Positions 21,101 through 30,200 of a stretch of 64,000 bases of DNA are shown piece by piece. The notes under the pieces are model-generated. The model was not told the origin of the DNA. It did not search any database and worked only from the letters and a program-made list of their open reading frames with translations. The stretch spans positions 2,418,001 through 2,482,000 of the forward strand of contig CP096136.1 in assembly GCA_023213215.1 (NCBI GenBank), in the 5' to 3' direction. Source of the DNA: Flavobacterium sp. JAD_PAG50586_2 (lineage in GTDB: Bacteria; Bacteroidota; Bacteroidia; Flavobacteriales; Flavobacteriaceae). The translations under genes were made by a program, and so were the position numbers. The first letter of the stretch is position 1; the number at the start of each line of letters is the position of its first letter.

Positions 21101-24100
21101 GTGAAAGCTCAAGAACCTTGGTTTCAGTAACTATAAATACAGCTCCAGGCGCACCAACAGCATCGGCACAAACCTTCTGTAATTCGGCTACAGTTGCTAA
21201 TTTAGTGGCAACAGGAACTTCATTAAAATGGTACAATGTGGCAACAGGTGGAACGGCATTGGCATCAACAACAACTTTGACGACAGGAAATTATTATGTA
21301 TCGCAAACAGTAAACTCAATTGAGAGTGTGAGAACGGCAGTTTCAGTTACGATAAATATAACAACATCTCCAACGGCATCAGCACAGGCATTCTGTAATT
21401 CAGCTACCGTTGCGAATCTAACTGCTACCGGAACTTCATTAAAATGGTACAACGTTTCAACAGGAGGAACGGTATTGGCTACAACGGCTTCTTTAACAAC
21501 AGGAACTTATTATGTATCACAGACCTTAAATTCATGTGAGAGCTCAAGAAGATCGGTTACTGTAACCATTAACACGACTGTTGCTCCAACGGCTTCTTCG
21601 CAAACCTTTACTAATTCGGCTACGGTTGCTAACTTAGTGGCGACTGGAACGGCTTTGCAATGGTATACTTCCGCAACAGGAGGAACCCCATTGGCATCGA
21701 CTACAGCTTTGTCAACGGGTAATTATTATGTTTCTCAAACATTGAATTCTTGTGAAAGCTCAAGAACCTTGGTTTCGGTAACTATAAATACAGCTCCAGG
21801 CGCACCAACAGCATCGGCACAGACCTTCTGTAATTCGGCTACTGTTGCTAATTTAGTGGCAACCGGAACTTCATTAAAATGGTACAATGTGGCAACAGGT
21901 GGAACGGCATTGGTTTCGACCACGGCATTAACTACAGGAAATTATTATGTATCGCAAACAGTAAACTCAATTGAGAGTGTGAGAACGGCAGTTTCAGTTA
22001 CGATAAATATAACAACATCTCCAACGGCATCAGCACAGGCATTCTGTAATTCAGCTACCGTTGCGAATCTAACTGCTACCGGAACTTCATTAAAATGGTA
22101 CAACGTTTCAACAGGAGGAACGGTATTGGCTACAACGGCTTCTTTAACAACAGGAACTTATTATGTATCACAGACCTTAAATTCATGTGAGAGCTCAAGA
22201 AGATCGGTTACTGTAACCATTAACACGACTGTTGCTCCAACGGCTTCTTCGCAAACCTTTACTAATTCGGCTACGGTTGCTAACTTAGTGGCGACTGGAA
22301 CGGCTTTGCAATGGTATACTTCCGCAACAGGAGGAACCCCATTGGCATCGACTACAGCTTTGTCAACGGGTAATTATTATGTTTCTCAAACATTGAATTC
22401 TTGTGAAAGCTCAAGAACCTTGGTTTCGGTAATTATAAATACAGCTCCAGGCGCACCAACAGCATCGGCACAGACCTTTTGTAATTCGGCTACTGTTGCT
22501 AATTTATTGGCAACCGGAACTTCATTAAAATGGTACAATGTGGCAACAGGTGGAACGGCATTGGCTTCGACCACGGCATTAACTTCAGGAAATTATTATG
22601 TATCGCAAACAGTAAACTCAATTGAGAGTGTGAGAACGGCAGTTTCAGTTACGATAAATATAACAACATCTCCAACGGCATCAGCACAGGCTTTTTGTAA
22701 TTCAGCTTCAGTTGCTGATTTAGATGCTTCAGGAACTTCATTAAAATGGTATACTGTTGCAACAGGAGGAACAGCATTGTCATTAACAGTTGCTTTGACA
22801 ACAGGAACTTATTATGTATCACAAACATTAAACTCATGTGAAAGTTCAAGAACGGTAGTTGCGGTAACCATGAATACAACTACAGCACCAACAGCATCGG
22901 CACAAACATTTGATGATTCTGATGCGGCTACCGTTGCCGATTTAGTTGCGGTAGGAACTGCTTTACAATGGTATGATACTGCAGCTGGTGGAACTGCCTT
23001 AGCTTCTGCTACTTTATTAACTACAGGAAATTATTATGTATCACAGATATTAAATTCATGTGAGAGTTCAAGAACATTAGTGGTTGTAACTATAAATAAT
23101 ACTCCAACAGTTCCAACTGCGCCAATAGCATCTTCACAAGCATTCTGCAATGGGGCTACAGTTGCTAATTTAGTAGCAACCGGAACTTCATTAAAATGGT
23201 ATAACGTAGCAGCAGGTGGAACGGCATTGGCTTCGACCACGGCATTAACTACAAGAAATTATTATGTTTCACAAACTGTAAATTCAATTGAAAGTCCAAG
23301 AACGATAGTTGCTGTAACTGTAAATACAACTCCTGCACCAAATGCTTCCTCACAAACATTCTGTAATGGAGCTACAATTGGCAATTTGGTTGCAACCGGC
23401 ACTTCTATAAAATGGTATACTGTTGGAACCGGAGGAACTCCTTTGGCATCGACTACAAGTTTGTCAAACGGAATTTATTATGTATCCCAAACGGTAAATT
23501 CTTGTGAAAGTTCAAGAATAATAATAGGAGTTTCATTAATTAATACGGCTGCTCCAACTGCCTCAGCACAAACGTTCAATAATGCTGCAACAGTGGCGAA
23601 TTTGACAGCTACAGGAACTGCTTTAAAATGGTATGATGTTGCAACAGGGGGAAACGCATTAGCTTCAACGACGGCATTAGCTTCCGGAAATTATTATGTA
23701 TCACAAACAGTAAACTCATGTGAAAGCCCAAGAACACTAGTGAATGTAACAATAAATACGACAACACCTGCACCAACAGCGTCGGCACAAACTTTTTGCA
23801 ATGGCGCTACCGTTGGAAATTTAACAGCGAACGGCACGGCACTACAATGGTATACAACTGCAGCAGGAGGAACGTCATTAGTTTCAACTACAGCATTGGT
23901 TTCTGGAAATTACTATGTTTCTCAAACGATCAACTCTATTGAAAGTTCAAGAACTATTGTTGTTGTTACGATAAATACAACCCCAGCTCCAACAGCTTCG
24001 GCACAGGCATTTTGTAATTCAGGTACAGTTGCCAATTTAGTGGCTAACGGAACCGCTTTGAGATGGTATACTTTTCCAACAGGAGGAACTGCGATTGTCC

Positions 24101-26298
24101 CAAGTGCAGGATTGGTTACAGGAAATTTTTATGTTTCCCAGACACTAAATTCTTGTGAGAGTTCAAGAACAACAGTAGCAGTTACAGTTACCTCGGTTAC
24201 TGCTCCAACGGCCTCGGCACAAACGTTTTGTAATGGAGATACTGTTGCAGATTTAAACGCTAATGGAACGGGTTTAAAATGGTATGCCTCTTCAACAGGT
24301 GGGACTGAATTAGCCTCAAACATACTATTATCAACAGGAACTTATTATGTATCACAAACTTTAAATTCTTGTGAAAGTACAAGAAGAGCTGTTTCAGTGA
24401 CTGTAAATACTACACTAGCTCCAACCGCATCAGCACAGGCATTTAATAATTCGGCTACAGTTGCCAATTTGGTTGCAACCGGAACAGCTTTACAATGGTA
24501 TGCTGCGGCAACTGGAGGAATAGCTTTGCTTTCTACTACAGCATTATCTTCCGGAAATTATTATGTATCTCAGACATTGAATTCTTGCGAAAGTTCGAGA
24601 ACATTGGTTGTTGTAACTATTAATGTATCGGCAGGCTCGGCGCCAACGGCATCGGCACAGACTTTTTGTAATGGAGCTACAGTAGCTAATTTAGTTGCAA
24701 TAGGAACAGATTTAGCATGGTATACAGCTGCAACAGGAGGAACACAATTACCGTTGACTACTGTTTTAACTACAAGAAATTATTATGTCTCACAAACCGT
24801 AAATTCGATTGAAAGCACAAGAACAACTGTTGCGGTTACAATAAACACTACGCCTGCTCCTTCAGTAACATCACAAACTTTTTGCAACGGAGCTACAGTA
24901 GGTAATTTGGTTGCTACAGGAACATCTATTAAATGGTATGCTGTTGGTACAGGTGGAACAGCATTAACATCAAGCACTCCTTTAGTAAGTGGAATTTATT
25001 ATGTTTCACAAACCTTAAATTCTTGTGAAAGTACTAGAATGATAGTAGGAGTGACTATTACAACATCAACATCATCACCAATTGCATCGGCACAAACATT
25101 TTGTAATGGTGCTACTATTGCTAATTTAATAGCTACAGGAACTTCTTTAAAATGGTATGTCGCGTCAACTGGTGGAGCAGCATTGGCATCAACAGTTGCT
25201 TTGTCTACAGGAACTTATTATGTATCGCAAACGGTAAATTCCTGTGAGAGTTCAAGAACGGCAGTTACTGTGACTGTCTCTACAACAGCTGCACCAATGG
25301 CATCTGCTCAAACTTTTAATAGTGGAGCTACGGTTGCTAATTTGGTTGCAACAGGAACGGCTTTGAAATGGTATACGGTTGCTACTGGAGGATCTGCATT
25401 AGCTTTGAGTACTAGTTTATCTACAGGAAACTATTATGTTTCACAAACATTAAATTCCTGTGAAAGTTCAAGAACATTAGTGGCCGTGACAATAAATACA
25501 GGATTATCTGCACCATCCGCTTTTGATCAGGAATTTTGTACATCTGCAACTGTAGCCAGTTTAGTAGCTACCGGCACTGCTTTGAAATGGTATACGTCAG
25601 CAACAAGTGGAGCAGCTTTAGCCTCTACAATCGCTTTAACCACAAGAAATTATTATGTTTCGCAAACTGTAAATTCTGTTGAAAGTCCAAGAACTTTGGT
25701 TTCAGTAAGGGTTTATTCAACTCCAACTGCAAGATCTATTACATCACCTACTTATTCTGGCTCGCGAAATTCACCAATATGTACTTCCGATACTAAAGTA
25801 TTGAATATTGGCTCGGGTTACTCCGCTACTACCATCCAATGGCAAAAAGCGGTAATTGGACTTAATTCAAACAATGCACCTTCTTCCTCAGCTTATATAG
25901 CAATAGACGGAGCAAATTCACAAAGTTATACGGTGTCAGATGTAACAAGTGGAAAGCATTACTTTAGAGCTAAGTTTACTAATGGAGATTGTGATCAGAC
26001 AGCCGTATATAGTAGTCCGATTATAGTGTATTATAGAGAGTGTGGATCTTCAAAACTTTCAGCAGTAAGTTATCCAAATCCTTTTGTTGATAATTTCAAA
26101 CTAAGTGTAAGTACTTCAAGTGAAGATAAAATACAGGTTTCAGTTTTTGATATGACTGGAAGATTAATGGAACAGCGAGAATCGAATTTAGAAGAGGTGT
26201 CTGAATTGCGTCTGGGAGATCGTTATCCATCCGGAATTTATATTGTAAATATCAATCAGGGAGACGATATAAAAACCTTGAGAGTAATAAAAAGATAG
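18103..26298 (+). CDS. Giant T9SS-exported NHL plus Ig-like repeat protein (2731 aa)
   Basis: A predicted cell-surface or secreted protein. Order of parts: a long N-terminal extension (about 35 aa) before a hydrophobic signal (TFTLLFLLCNSFLFAQA); 12 NHL repeats (about residues 90-735; signature YVADTxNNRIRKI), enough for two six-bladed propellers; a putative Ig (He_PIG) domain, with LPTGMSFNTSTGIISGTP; 24 Ig-like repeats of about 70 aa (residues about 801-2540; signature TASAQTFCNSATVANL...GTSLKWY...YYVSQTLNSCES), of the CHU_C-associated type; a short linker; and a T9SS type A sorting domain (YPNPF...GIYIVNI...KTLRVIKR). Repeats 2-10 form a 651-bp higher-order array. Similar architectures act in adhesion or glycan binding, which is inferred here. 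Confidence 0.88.
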   Translation: MKKIKRVNFNSVRMINIPIGNYIFFANLQSTEILKIKRTFTLLFLLCNSFLFAQAPNISYSGVQSTYTINNPISSLTPTNSAGAVIERTNVATIAGNGTSGFADGTTASPKFYNPTGIAIANSGNMYIADSQNHCIRKITPSGFVSTLAGTGVAGFANGNGDVAQFNTPYSIAVDASENVYVIETNSHAIRKITATGIVTTFAGNQSNSGFLDGQNNAALFASPKGLDVDASGNVYVADASNNRIRKISAAGTVTTIAGDGTAGYLDAQGTAAKFNNPTGVALTSSGMLYVSDTSNNRIRAISTSGLVTTLAGNGSPAMVNGQGTAAQFNAPRAIAVDASANVYVVDYSNNRVRKITSAGLVSTLSGTGSFGAVNGAASVATFKYPEGIAVDAAGNVFVADVTNNCIRKITSTGDTSTYAGSATRGLENGQTGTMAMFNMPVSVAVTSAGVTYVIDDFNSCIRKVTSNGIVSTFVGNEVTGYADGQGTSAYFNNPKGMAIDAAGNIYVADTFNNRIRKVTSSGVVTTIAGDGTAGYLDGQGTAAKFNNPYSLTVDTAGNIYVADTKNNRIRKISPSGAVTTVAGYLLAGYADGASNVARFRNPQGIVIDNATGILYIADTMNNRIRKIATDGTVSTFAGSFAGYGDDQGTAAYFNSPIGITISSGNLFVGDYYNSVIRKIDSTGLVITYAGNNSSDFADGIGNVASFYFPIGVTADASGDIYVADSNTQRVRKITSLAPYTITPALPTGMSFNTSTGIISGTPTEIRATTTYTISASNYSGTDTTTISFATSSSAGIPVAPTASAQSFCNSATVANLVATGTALKWYTATTGGTVLSSTTALTTGTYYVSQTVSSVESPRTAVAVTINTTSTPTASAQAFCNSATVANLTAAGTSLKWYNVSTGGTALSTTTALTNGTYYVSQTLNSCESSRRSVAVTINTTVAPTASLQTFTNSAIVANLVATGTALQWYTSATGGTPLASTTALSTGNYYVSQTLNSCESSRTLVSVTINTAPGAPTASAQTFCNSATVANLVATGTSLKWYNVATGGTALASTTTLTTGNYYVSQTVNSIESVRTAVSVTINITTSPTASAQAFCNSATVANLTATGTSLKWYNVSTGGTVLATTASLTTGTYYVSQTLNSCESSRRSVTVTINTTVAPTASSQTFTNSATVANLVATGTALQWYTSATGGTPLASTTALSTGNYYVSQTLNSCESSRTLVSVTINTAPGAPTASAQTFCNSATVANLVATGTSLKWYNVATGGTALVSTTALTTGNYYVSQTVNSIESVRTAVSVTINITTSPTASAQAFCNSATVANLTATGTSLKWYNVSTGGTVLATTASLTTGTYYVSQTLNSCESSRRSVTVTINTTVAPTASSQTFTNSATVANLVATGTALQWYTSATGGTPLASTTALSTGNYYVSQTLNSCESSRTLVSVIINTAPGAPTASAQTFCNSATVANLLATGTSLKWYNVATGGTALASTTALTSGNYYVSQTVNSIESVRTAVSVTINITTSPTASAQAFCNSASVADLDASGTSLKWYTVATGGTALSLTVALTTGTYYVSQTLNSCESSRTVVAVTMNTTTAPTASAQTFDDSDAATVADLVAVGTALQWYDTAAGGTALASATLLTTGNYYVSQILNSCESSRTLVVVTINNTPTVPTAPIASSQAFCNGATVANLVATGTSLKWYNVAAGGTALASTTALTTRNYYVSQTVNSIESPRTIVAVTVNTTPAPNASSQTFCNGATIGNLVATGTSIKWYTVGTGGTPLASTTSLSNGIYYVSQTVNSCESSRIIIGVSLINTAAPTASAQTFNNAATVANLTATGTALKWYDVATGGNALASTTALASGNYYVSQTVNSCESPRTLVNVTINTTTPAPTASAQTFCNGATVGNLTANGTALQWYTTAAGGTSLVSTTALVSGNYYVSQTINSIESSRTIVVVTINTTPAPTASAQAFCNSGTVANLVANGTALRWYTFPTGGTAIVPSAGLVTGNFYVSQTLNSCESSRTTVAVTVTSVTAPTASAQTFCNGDTVADLNANGTGLKWYASSTGGTELASNILLSTGTYYVSQTLNSCESTRRAVSVTVNTTLAPTASAQAFNNSATVANLVATGTALQWYAAATGGIALLSTTALSSGNYYVSQTLNSCESSRTLVVVTINVSAGSAPTASAQTFCNGATVANLVAIGTDLAWYTAATGGTQLPLTTVLTTRNYYVSQTVNSIESTRTTVAVTINTTPAPSVTSQTFCNGATVGNLVATGTSIKWYAVGTGGTALTSSTPLVSGIYYVSQTLNSCESTRMIVGVTITTSTSSPIASAQTFCNGATIANLIATGTSLKWYVASTGGAALASTVALSTGTYYVSQTVNSCESSRTAVTVTVSTTAAPMASAQTFNSGATVANLVATGTALKWYTVATGGSALALSTSLSTGNYYVSQTLNSCESSRTLVAVTINTGLSAPSAFDQEFCTSATVASLVATGTALKWYTSATSGAALASTIALTTRNYYVSQTVNSVESPRTLVSVRVYSTPTARSITSPTYSGSRNSPICTSDTKVLNIGSGYSATTIQWQKAVIGLNSNNAPSSSAYIAIDGANSQSYTVSDVTSGKHYFRAKFTNGDCDQTAVYSSPIIVYYRECGSSKLSAVSYPNPFVDNFKLSVSTSSEDKIQVSVFDMTGRLMEQRESNLEEVSELRLGDRYPSGIYIVNINQGDDIKTLRVIKR
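20715..22667 (+). repeat. 651-bp higher-order tandem repeat inside the giant gene
   Basis: Three consecutive 651-bp (217-aa) units, each made of three Ig-like repeats: 20715-21365, 21366-22016 and 22017-22667. Units two and three are almost identical in nucleotide sequence; unit one is more diverged. The unit length is a multiple of three, so copy-number change keeps the frame. Confidence 0.9.
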
Positions 26299-26322
26299 TA
26301 GTACTATATATATTTAAGTAGA

Positions 26323-26355
26323 AAAGTCCTTCATTAATTTGATGGGCTTTTTATT
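26323..26355 (+). terminator. Intrinsic terminator after the first giant gene
   Basis: AAAAGTCCTTCA, loop TTAATT, TGATGGGCTTTTTA: a hairpin with one mismatch and one G-U pair, followed by a T-run, 25 bp after the stop. Confidence 0.75.
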
Positions 26356-26750
26356 TTATAAGTAAATCTCCTTTTATTTCAAATTATTTTGTTGCGACTA
26401 ATTCCTTATTTTTTTGTTAAGTCAAAGCAAACCAATTACATTGTTACCTTTTAATTAAAAATATGTTACTTAATCTGCTTAAAAATTAGATTTTTATTAG
26501 CAATTTTTTCTTTCAATTTTTTTTAAAATGAAATTGTGCACTTCATCGATTAAATAAATTCATTCGTAGAAAAATTTCGGTTTTTTTAACATTTTTTTTT
26601 TTCTATATACTTTTATCATCCCAAACAACATCTACCAATAATTACTCTTAATGATCAGTTAGTTTAATTCAGATGACACTAACTTGTTATACGAAAAAAT
26701 ACTAAACGAAACCTATTCATGATGTGGTATAATTTAAATACCTAATCATT
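26356..26750. other. AT-rich gap upstream of the second repeat-protein operon
   Basis: About 395 bp with long T runs (TTTTTTTTTT near 26590) and no coding ORF. It should contain the promoter for the genes at 26751 and 27287; I could not place a consensus promoter securely. Confidence 0.45.
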
Positions 26751-27275
26751 ATGAAAAACAGTACTTTAATGAAACTCTTGGAGTGTTTACACATTCGAGA
26801 CTACAATTTACTTGTAGAAGAACACGGCTTTAAAATGGATTTTAGTCAAGTGGGTTCCCAAAACTCACAAAATTCCATTAGAAAAACTTCAGAAAAGAAA
26901 CGTAACATTTCAAGTTATCTGATGCTTGTTTTACTTTTCTTATTTACAAACTTCCTATTTGCTCAACAGCAGCCAGCATGTAATTTAAGAGGTGTCTTAG
27001 AATCAAAAAGATTAAGAGACGGAGGGCAGAATTTTACGATTAATTCTGATGTCATTAGATCGGCCCCAGGGACGGTTTATCGATGGGAATTCAAATCGAA
27101 TAATTCTCAAGCTTCGTTTGTTACCGAAAATGGTCAGCCTAACATGACTATTAATCCTGGTAATAAAAACGGAGAATTTAATATCAAGTTAACGGTTATC
27201 AACCCACCTGAAACTAGAGGGGCTAGTAAGACGTGTTCTTGTACAAAATCAGTTTCCATTGGGAACGTTAACTAA
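26751..27275 (+). CDS. Small secreted protein, paralogue of the next gene's N-terminal domain
   Basis: 174 aa. About 50 residues precede the signal helix (SSYLMLVLLFLFTNFLFAQQQ). The mature part (about 100 aa) starts PACNLRGVLESKRLRDGG and ends SKTCSCTKSVSIGNVN. It matches the N-terminal domain of the 3182-aa protein next door, which starts PSCNLIGPLEACAV and ends FCECSKSVSVSKV. Both proteins also begin MKNSTL. The gene is 11 bp upstream of that giant gene, so they are almost certainly one operon. It has no T9SS sorting domain, so it is probably periplasmic or held by a partner. I know no named family; a chaperone or co-adhesin role is a guess from position and homology. Confidence 0.75.
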   Translation: MKNSTLMKLLECLHIRDYNLLVEEHGFKMDFSQVGSQNSQNSIRKTSEKKRNISSYLMLVLLFLFTNFLFAQQQPACNLRGVLESKRLRDGGQNFTINSDVIRSAPGTVYRWEFKSNNSQASFVTENGQPNMTINPGNKNGEFNIKLTVINPPETRGASKTCSCTKSVSIGNVN

Positions 27276-27286
27276 AAATTAAATAC

Positions 27287-30200
27287 ATGAAAAATTCAAC
27301 TTTATTCAGTATGGAAACTAGCTTTAAAGATAGTTTCTATTGTTGTTGCGAGAGTCTTAAAGGAAATTTCAAGTTTCTTTTAGTTTTCGCACTATTTATG
27401 GCATCCTTTACTCAAGGAGTGTCAGCTCAAGGTACTTTAGTACCTTCATGTAATCTTATCGGGCCACTTGAAGCTTGTGCTGTATTAAACCCAGCAGATA
27501 CTTCAGGTGATTTTATCATCAATATTGAAGTAGCACGAAGTGGTGCTCCAGATTTTACAGGACCATTACCTCCTGGAGTTCCACGTCTTAATTTTAATAA
27601 CAATTTTGCTTATTCTTTTGTTACGAACTCTTCCGGTGCTTTTATTAGATCATACGGAACTGTAAATTACAATGTAACTACTAACAAAACAACGCAAGCA
27701 CTAACGGTTTGTCCAGGAACAGGTACTCCTGAATTTAATTTACAATTACTTGTAACTAACAAAACAAGTTCACCATGGACATTTTGTGAATGTAGTAAAT
27801 CAGTATCAGTTTCGAAAGTAGCTGCTACTTCTTCTTATTTACCAATTGCATGTTATGGTCAACTTTCTACTCTTACGGCAGTAGGTCAATTTTCTGATAT
27901 AGGTCAATATACTTATACACTTTTACCAAATGCTGCATTCCCTGCCGGTGTTCAAAACACAACAGGTGTGTTCCCAGGTCTTCCTGGTAGTGAAGCAGGT
28001 ATCACATACACAGTTGTTGTTACATCTGCAGAACTTTGTGAAACTTCAACTTCTCAAACAATTATTCAACCAGCTTATAACCCTGTTTTAATTACTTGTC
28101 CTCAACCAGGGACAATTTCTGCGTGTCAGTCAACTGAAGCAATTAATACAGCTTTTAATGCATGGTTAAATTCATTTAACTATACGGGTGGAACAAATTC
28201 TAGCGTAACTAGATCACCATTACAGCCAACAGTGCCGGCCCTGTGCGGTGGATCAACAACGGTTACTTGGACAGTTAGAGATGAATGTGGTGAGCCACAA
28301 ACCTGTACAAGTACATTTACTATCACACCAGCACCAGCTGTTACTATTACGCAACCAGAAAGCTCTTCTACAAATGCATGTTTATATGCAGATCAGGATG
28401 CAGCTAATGCAGCTTTCACAGCTTGGTTAGCTCAATTCACTGTAAGTGGAGGATGTGCTCCAGTTGGAAACTACGGACAGCCACAAGCTCCGGCTTATTG
28501 TGGTGGTTCAACTATCGTTGTTTATACAGTTACTGATAGATGTTACCAAACATCAACCCGTACTGCAACTTTTACTATTACACCAGCTCCAGCTGTTGTA
28601 ATTACACAAGCTCAAAGCGCTACATCAAATGCATGTTTATATGCAGATCAGGCAGCAGCTAACGCAGCATTCGCAGCATGGTTAAACGGATTCTCTGTAA
28701 GCGGAGGATGTGCGCCAGTGGGAAGCTTCGGAGAAGGTAGACCAACAGCTCCGGCATATTGTGGTGGAGCAACTACAGTTACTTATACAGTTACTGATAA
28801 CTGCTATCAAACATCGTCTCGTACAGCTACTTTTACAATTACACCAGCACCTGCTGTTGTAGTAAATGTACCTGAAAACAGTACTTCAAACGCATGTTCA
28901 TATGCAGATCAGGATGCAGCTAATGCAGCTTATGATGCTTGGATCGCTAGCTTCACAGTAAGTGGAGGATGTGCTCCAGTTGGTGGTTTCACTAATGAGC
29001 AAACTGCACCGGAATATTGTGGTGGAACAAGAACAGTTACTTATGTAGTAGTTGATAAATGTTACCAATCTACACAATACACAAGAACTTTCACTATTAC
29101 TCCAGCACCAGCTGTTGTAATTACACAAGCTCAAAGCGCTACATCAAATGCATGTTCTTATGCAGACCAGGCAGCAGCTAACGCAGCATTTGCAGCATGG
29201 TTAAACGGATTCTCTGTAAGCGGAGGATGCGCACCAGTTGGTAGCTTCGGTGAAGGTACGCCTTCAGCGCCAGCTTATTGTGGTGGAGAAACTACAGTTA
29301 CTTACGGTGTTAGTGACAAATGTTATGACACTACAAGATATACTGCTACGTTTACAATTACACCAGCACCAGCTGTGGTAGTTAATACTCCTGAAAACAG
29401 TACTTCAAATGCATGTTCTTATGCAGATCAGGATGCAGCTAATGCAGCTTATGATGCTTGGATCGCTAGCTTCTCAGTAAGTGGAGGATGCGCTCCAGTT
29501 GGTGGTTTTACTAACGAGCAAACTGCACCAGCATATTGTGGTGGAACAAGAACAGTTACTTATGTAGTTGTTGATAAATGTTACCAGTCTACACAGTATA
29601 CAAGAACTTTCACAATTACTCCAGCACCAGCTGTTGTAATAACACAGGCTGAAAGCGCTACCTCAAATGCGTGTTCTTATGCAGGCCAGGCAGCAGCAGA
29701 TGCAGCTTTCACAGCATGGTTAAACGGATTCTCTGTAAGCGGAGGATGCGCACCAGTAGGAAGCTTCGGAGAAGGTAGACCAACAGCTCCAGCATATTGT
29801 GGTGGAGAAACTACAGTTACTTATACAGTTGCTGATAAATGTTACCAAACATCAACTCGTACGGCTACATTTACTATTACTCCAGCACCACTTGTTGTAG
29901 TTAATACACCTTCAGACTTATCATCAAATGCATGTTCATATGCAGATCAAGCAGCAGCAGATGCAGCTTATGATGCTTGGATTGCTAGCTTCTCAGTAAG
30001 CGGAGGATGTGCTCCGGTTGGTGGTTTCACTAACGAGCAAACTGCACCAGCATATTGCGGTGGAACAAGAACAGTTACTTATGTAGTTGTTGACAAATGT
30101 TACCAATCTACACAATACACTAGAACTTTCACTATCACTTCGGCACCAGCTGTTGTTGTTAATGGACCACAAAGTACTTCATCAAATGCATGTTCTTATG

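Noticed and set aside
21735..24977. Minus-strand ORFs of 62-68 aa recurring in the Ig-repeat gene
   Set aside because: They recur only because the coding repeats recur; composition is that of a reversed Thr/Ala-rich repeat.
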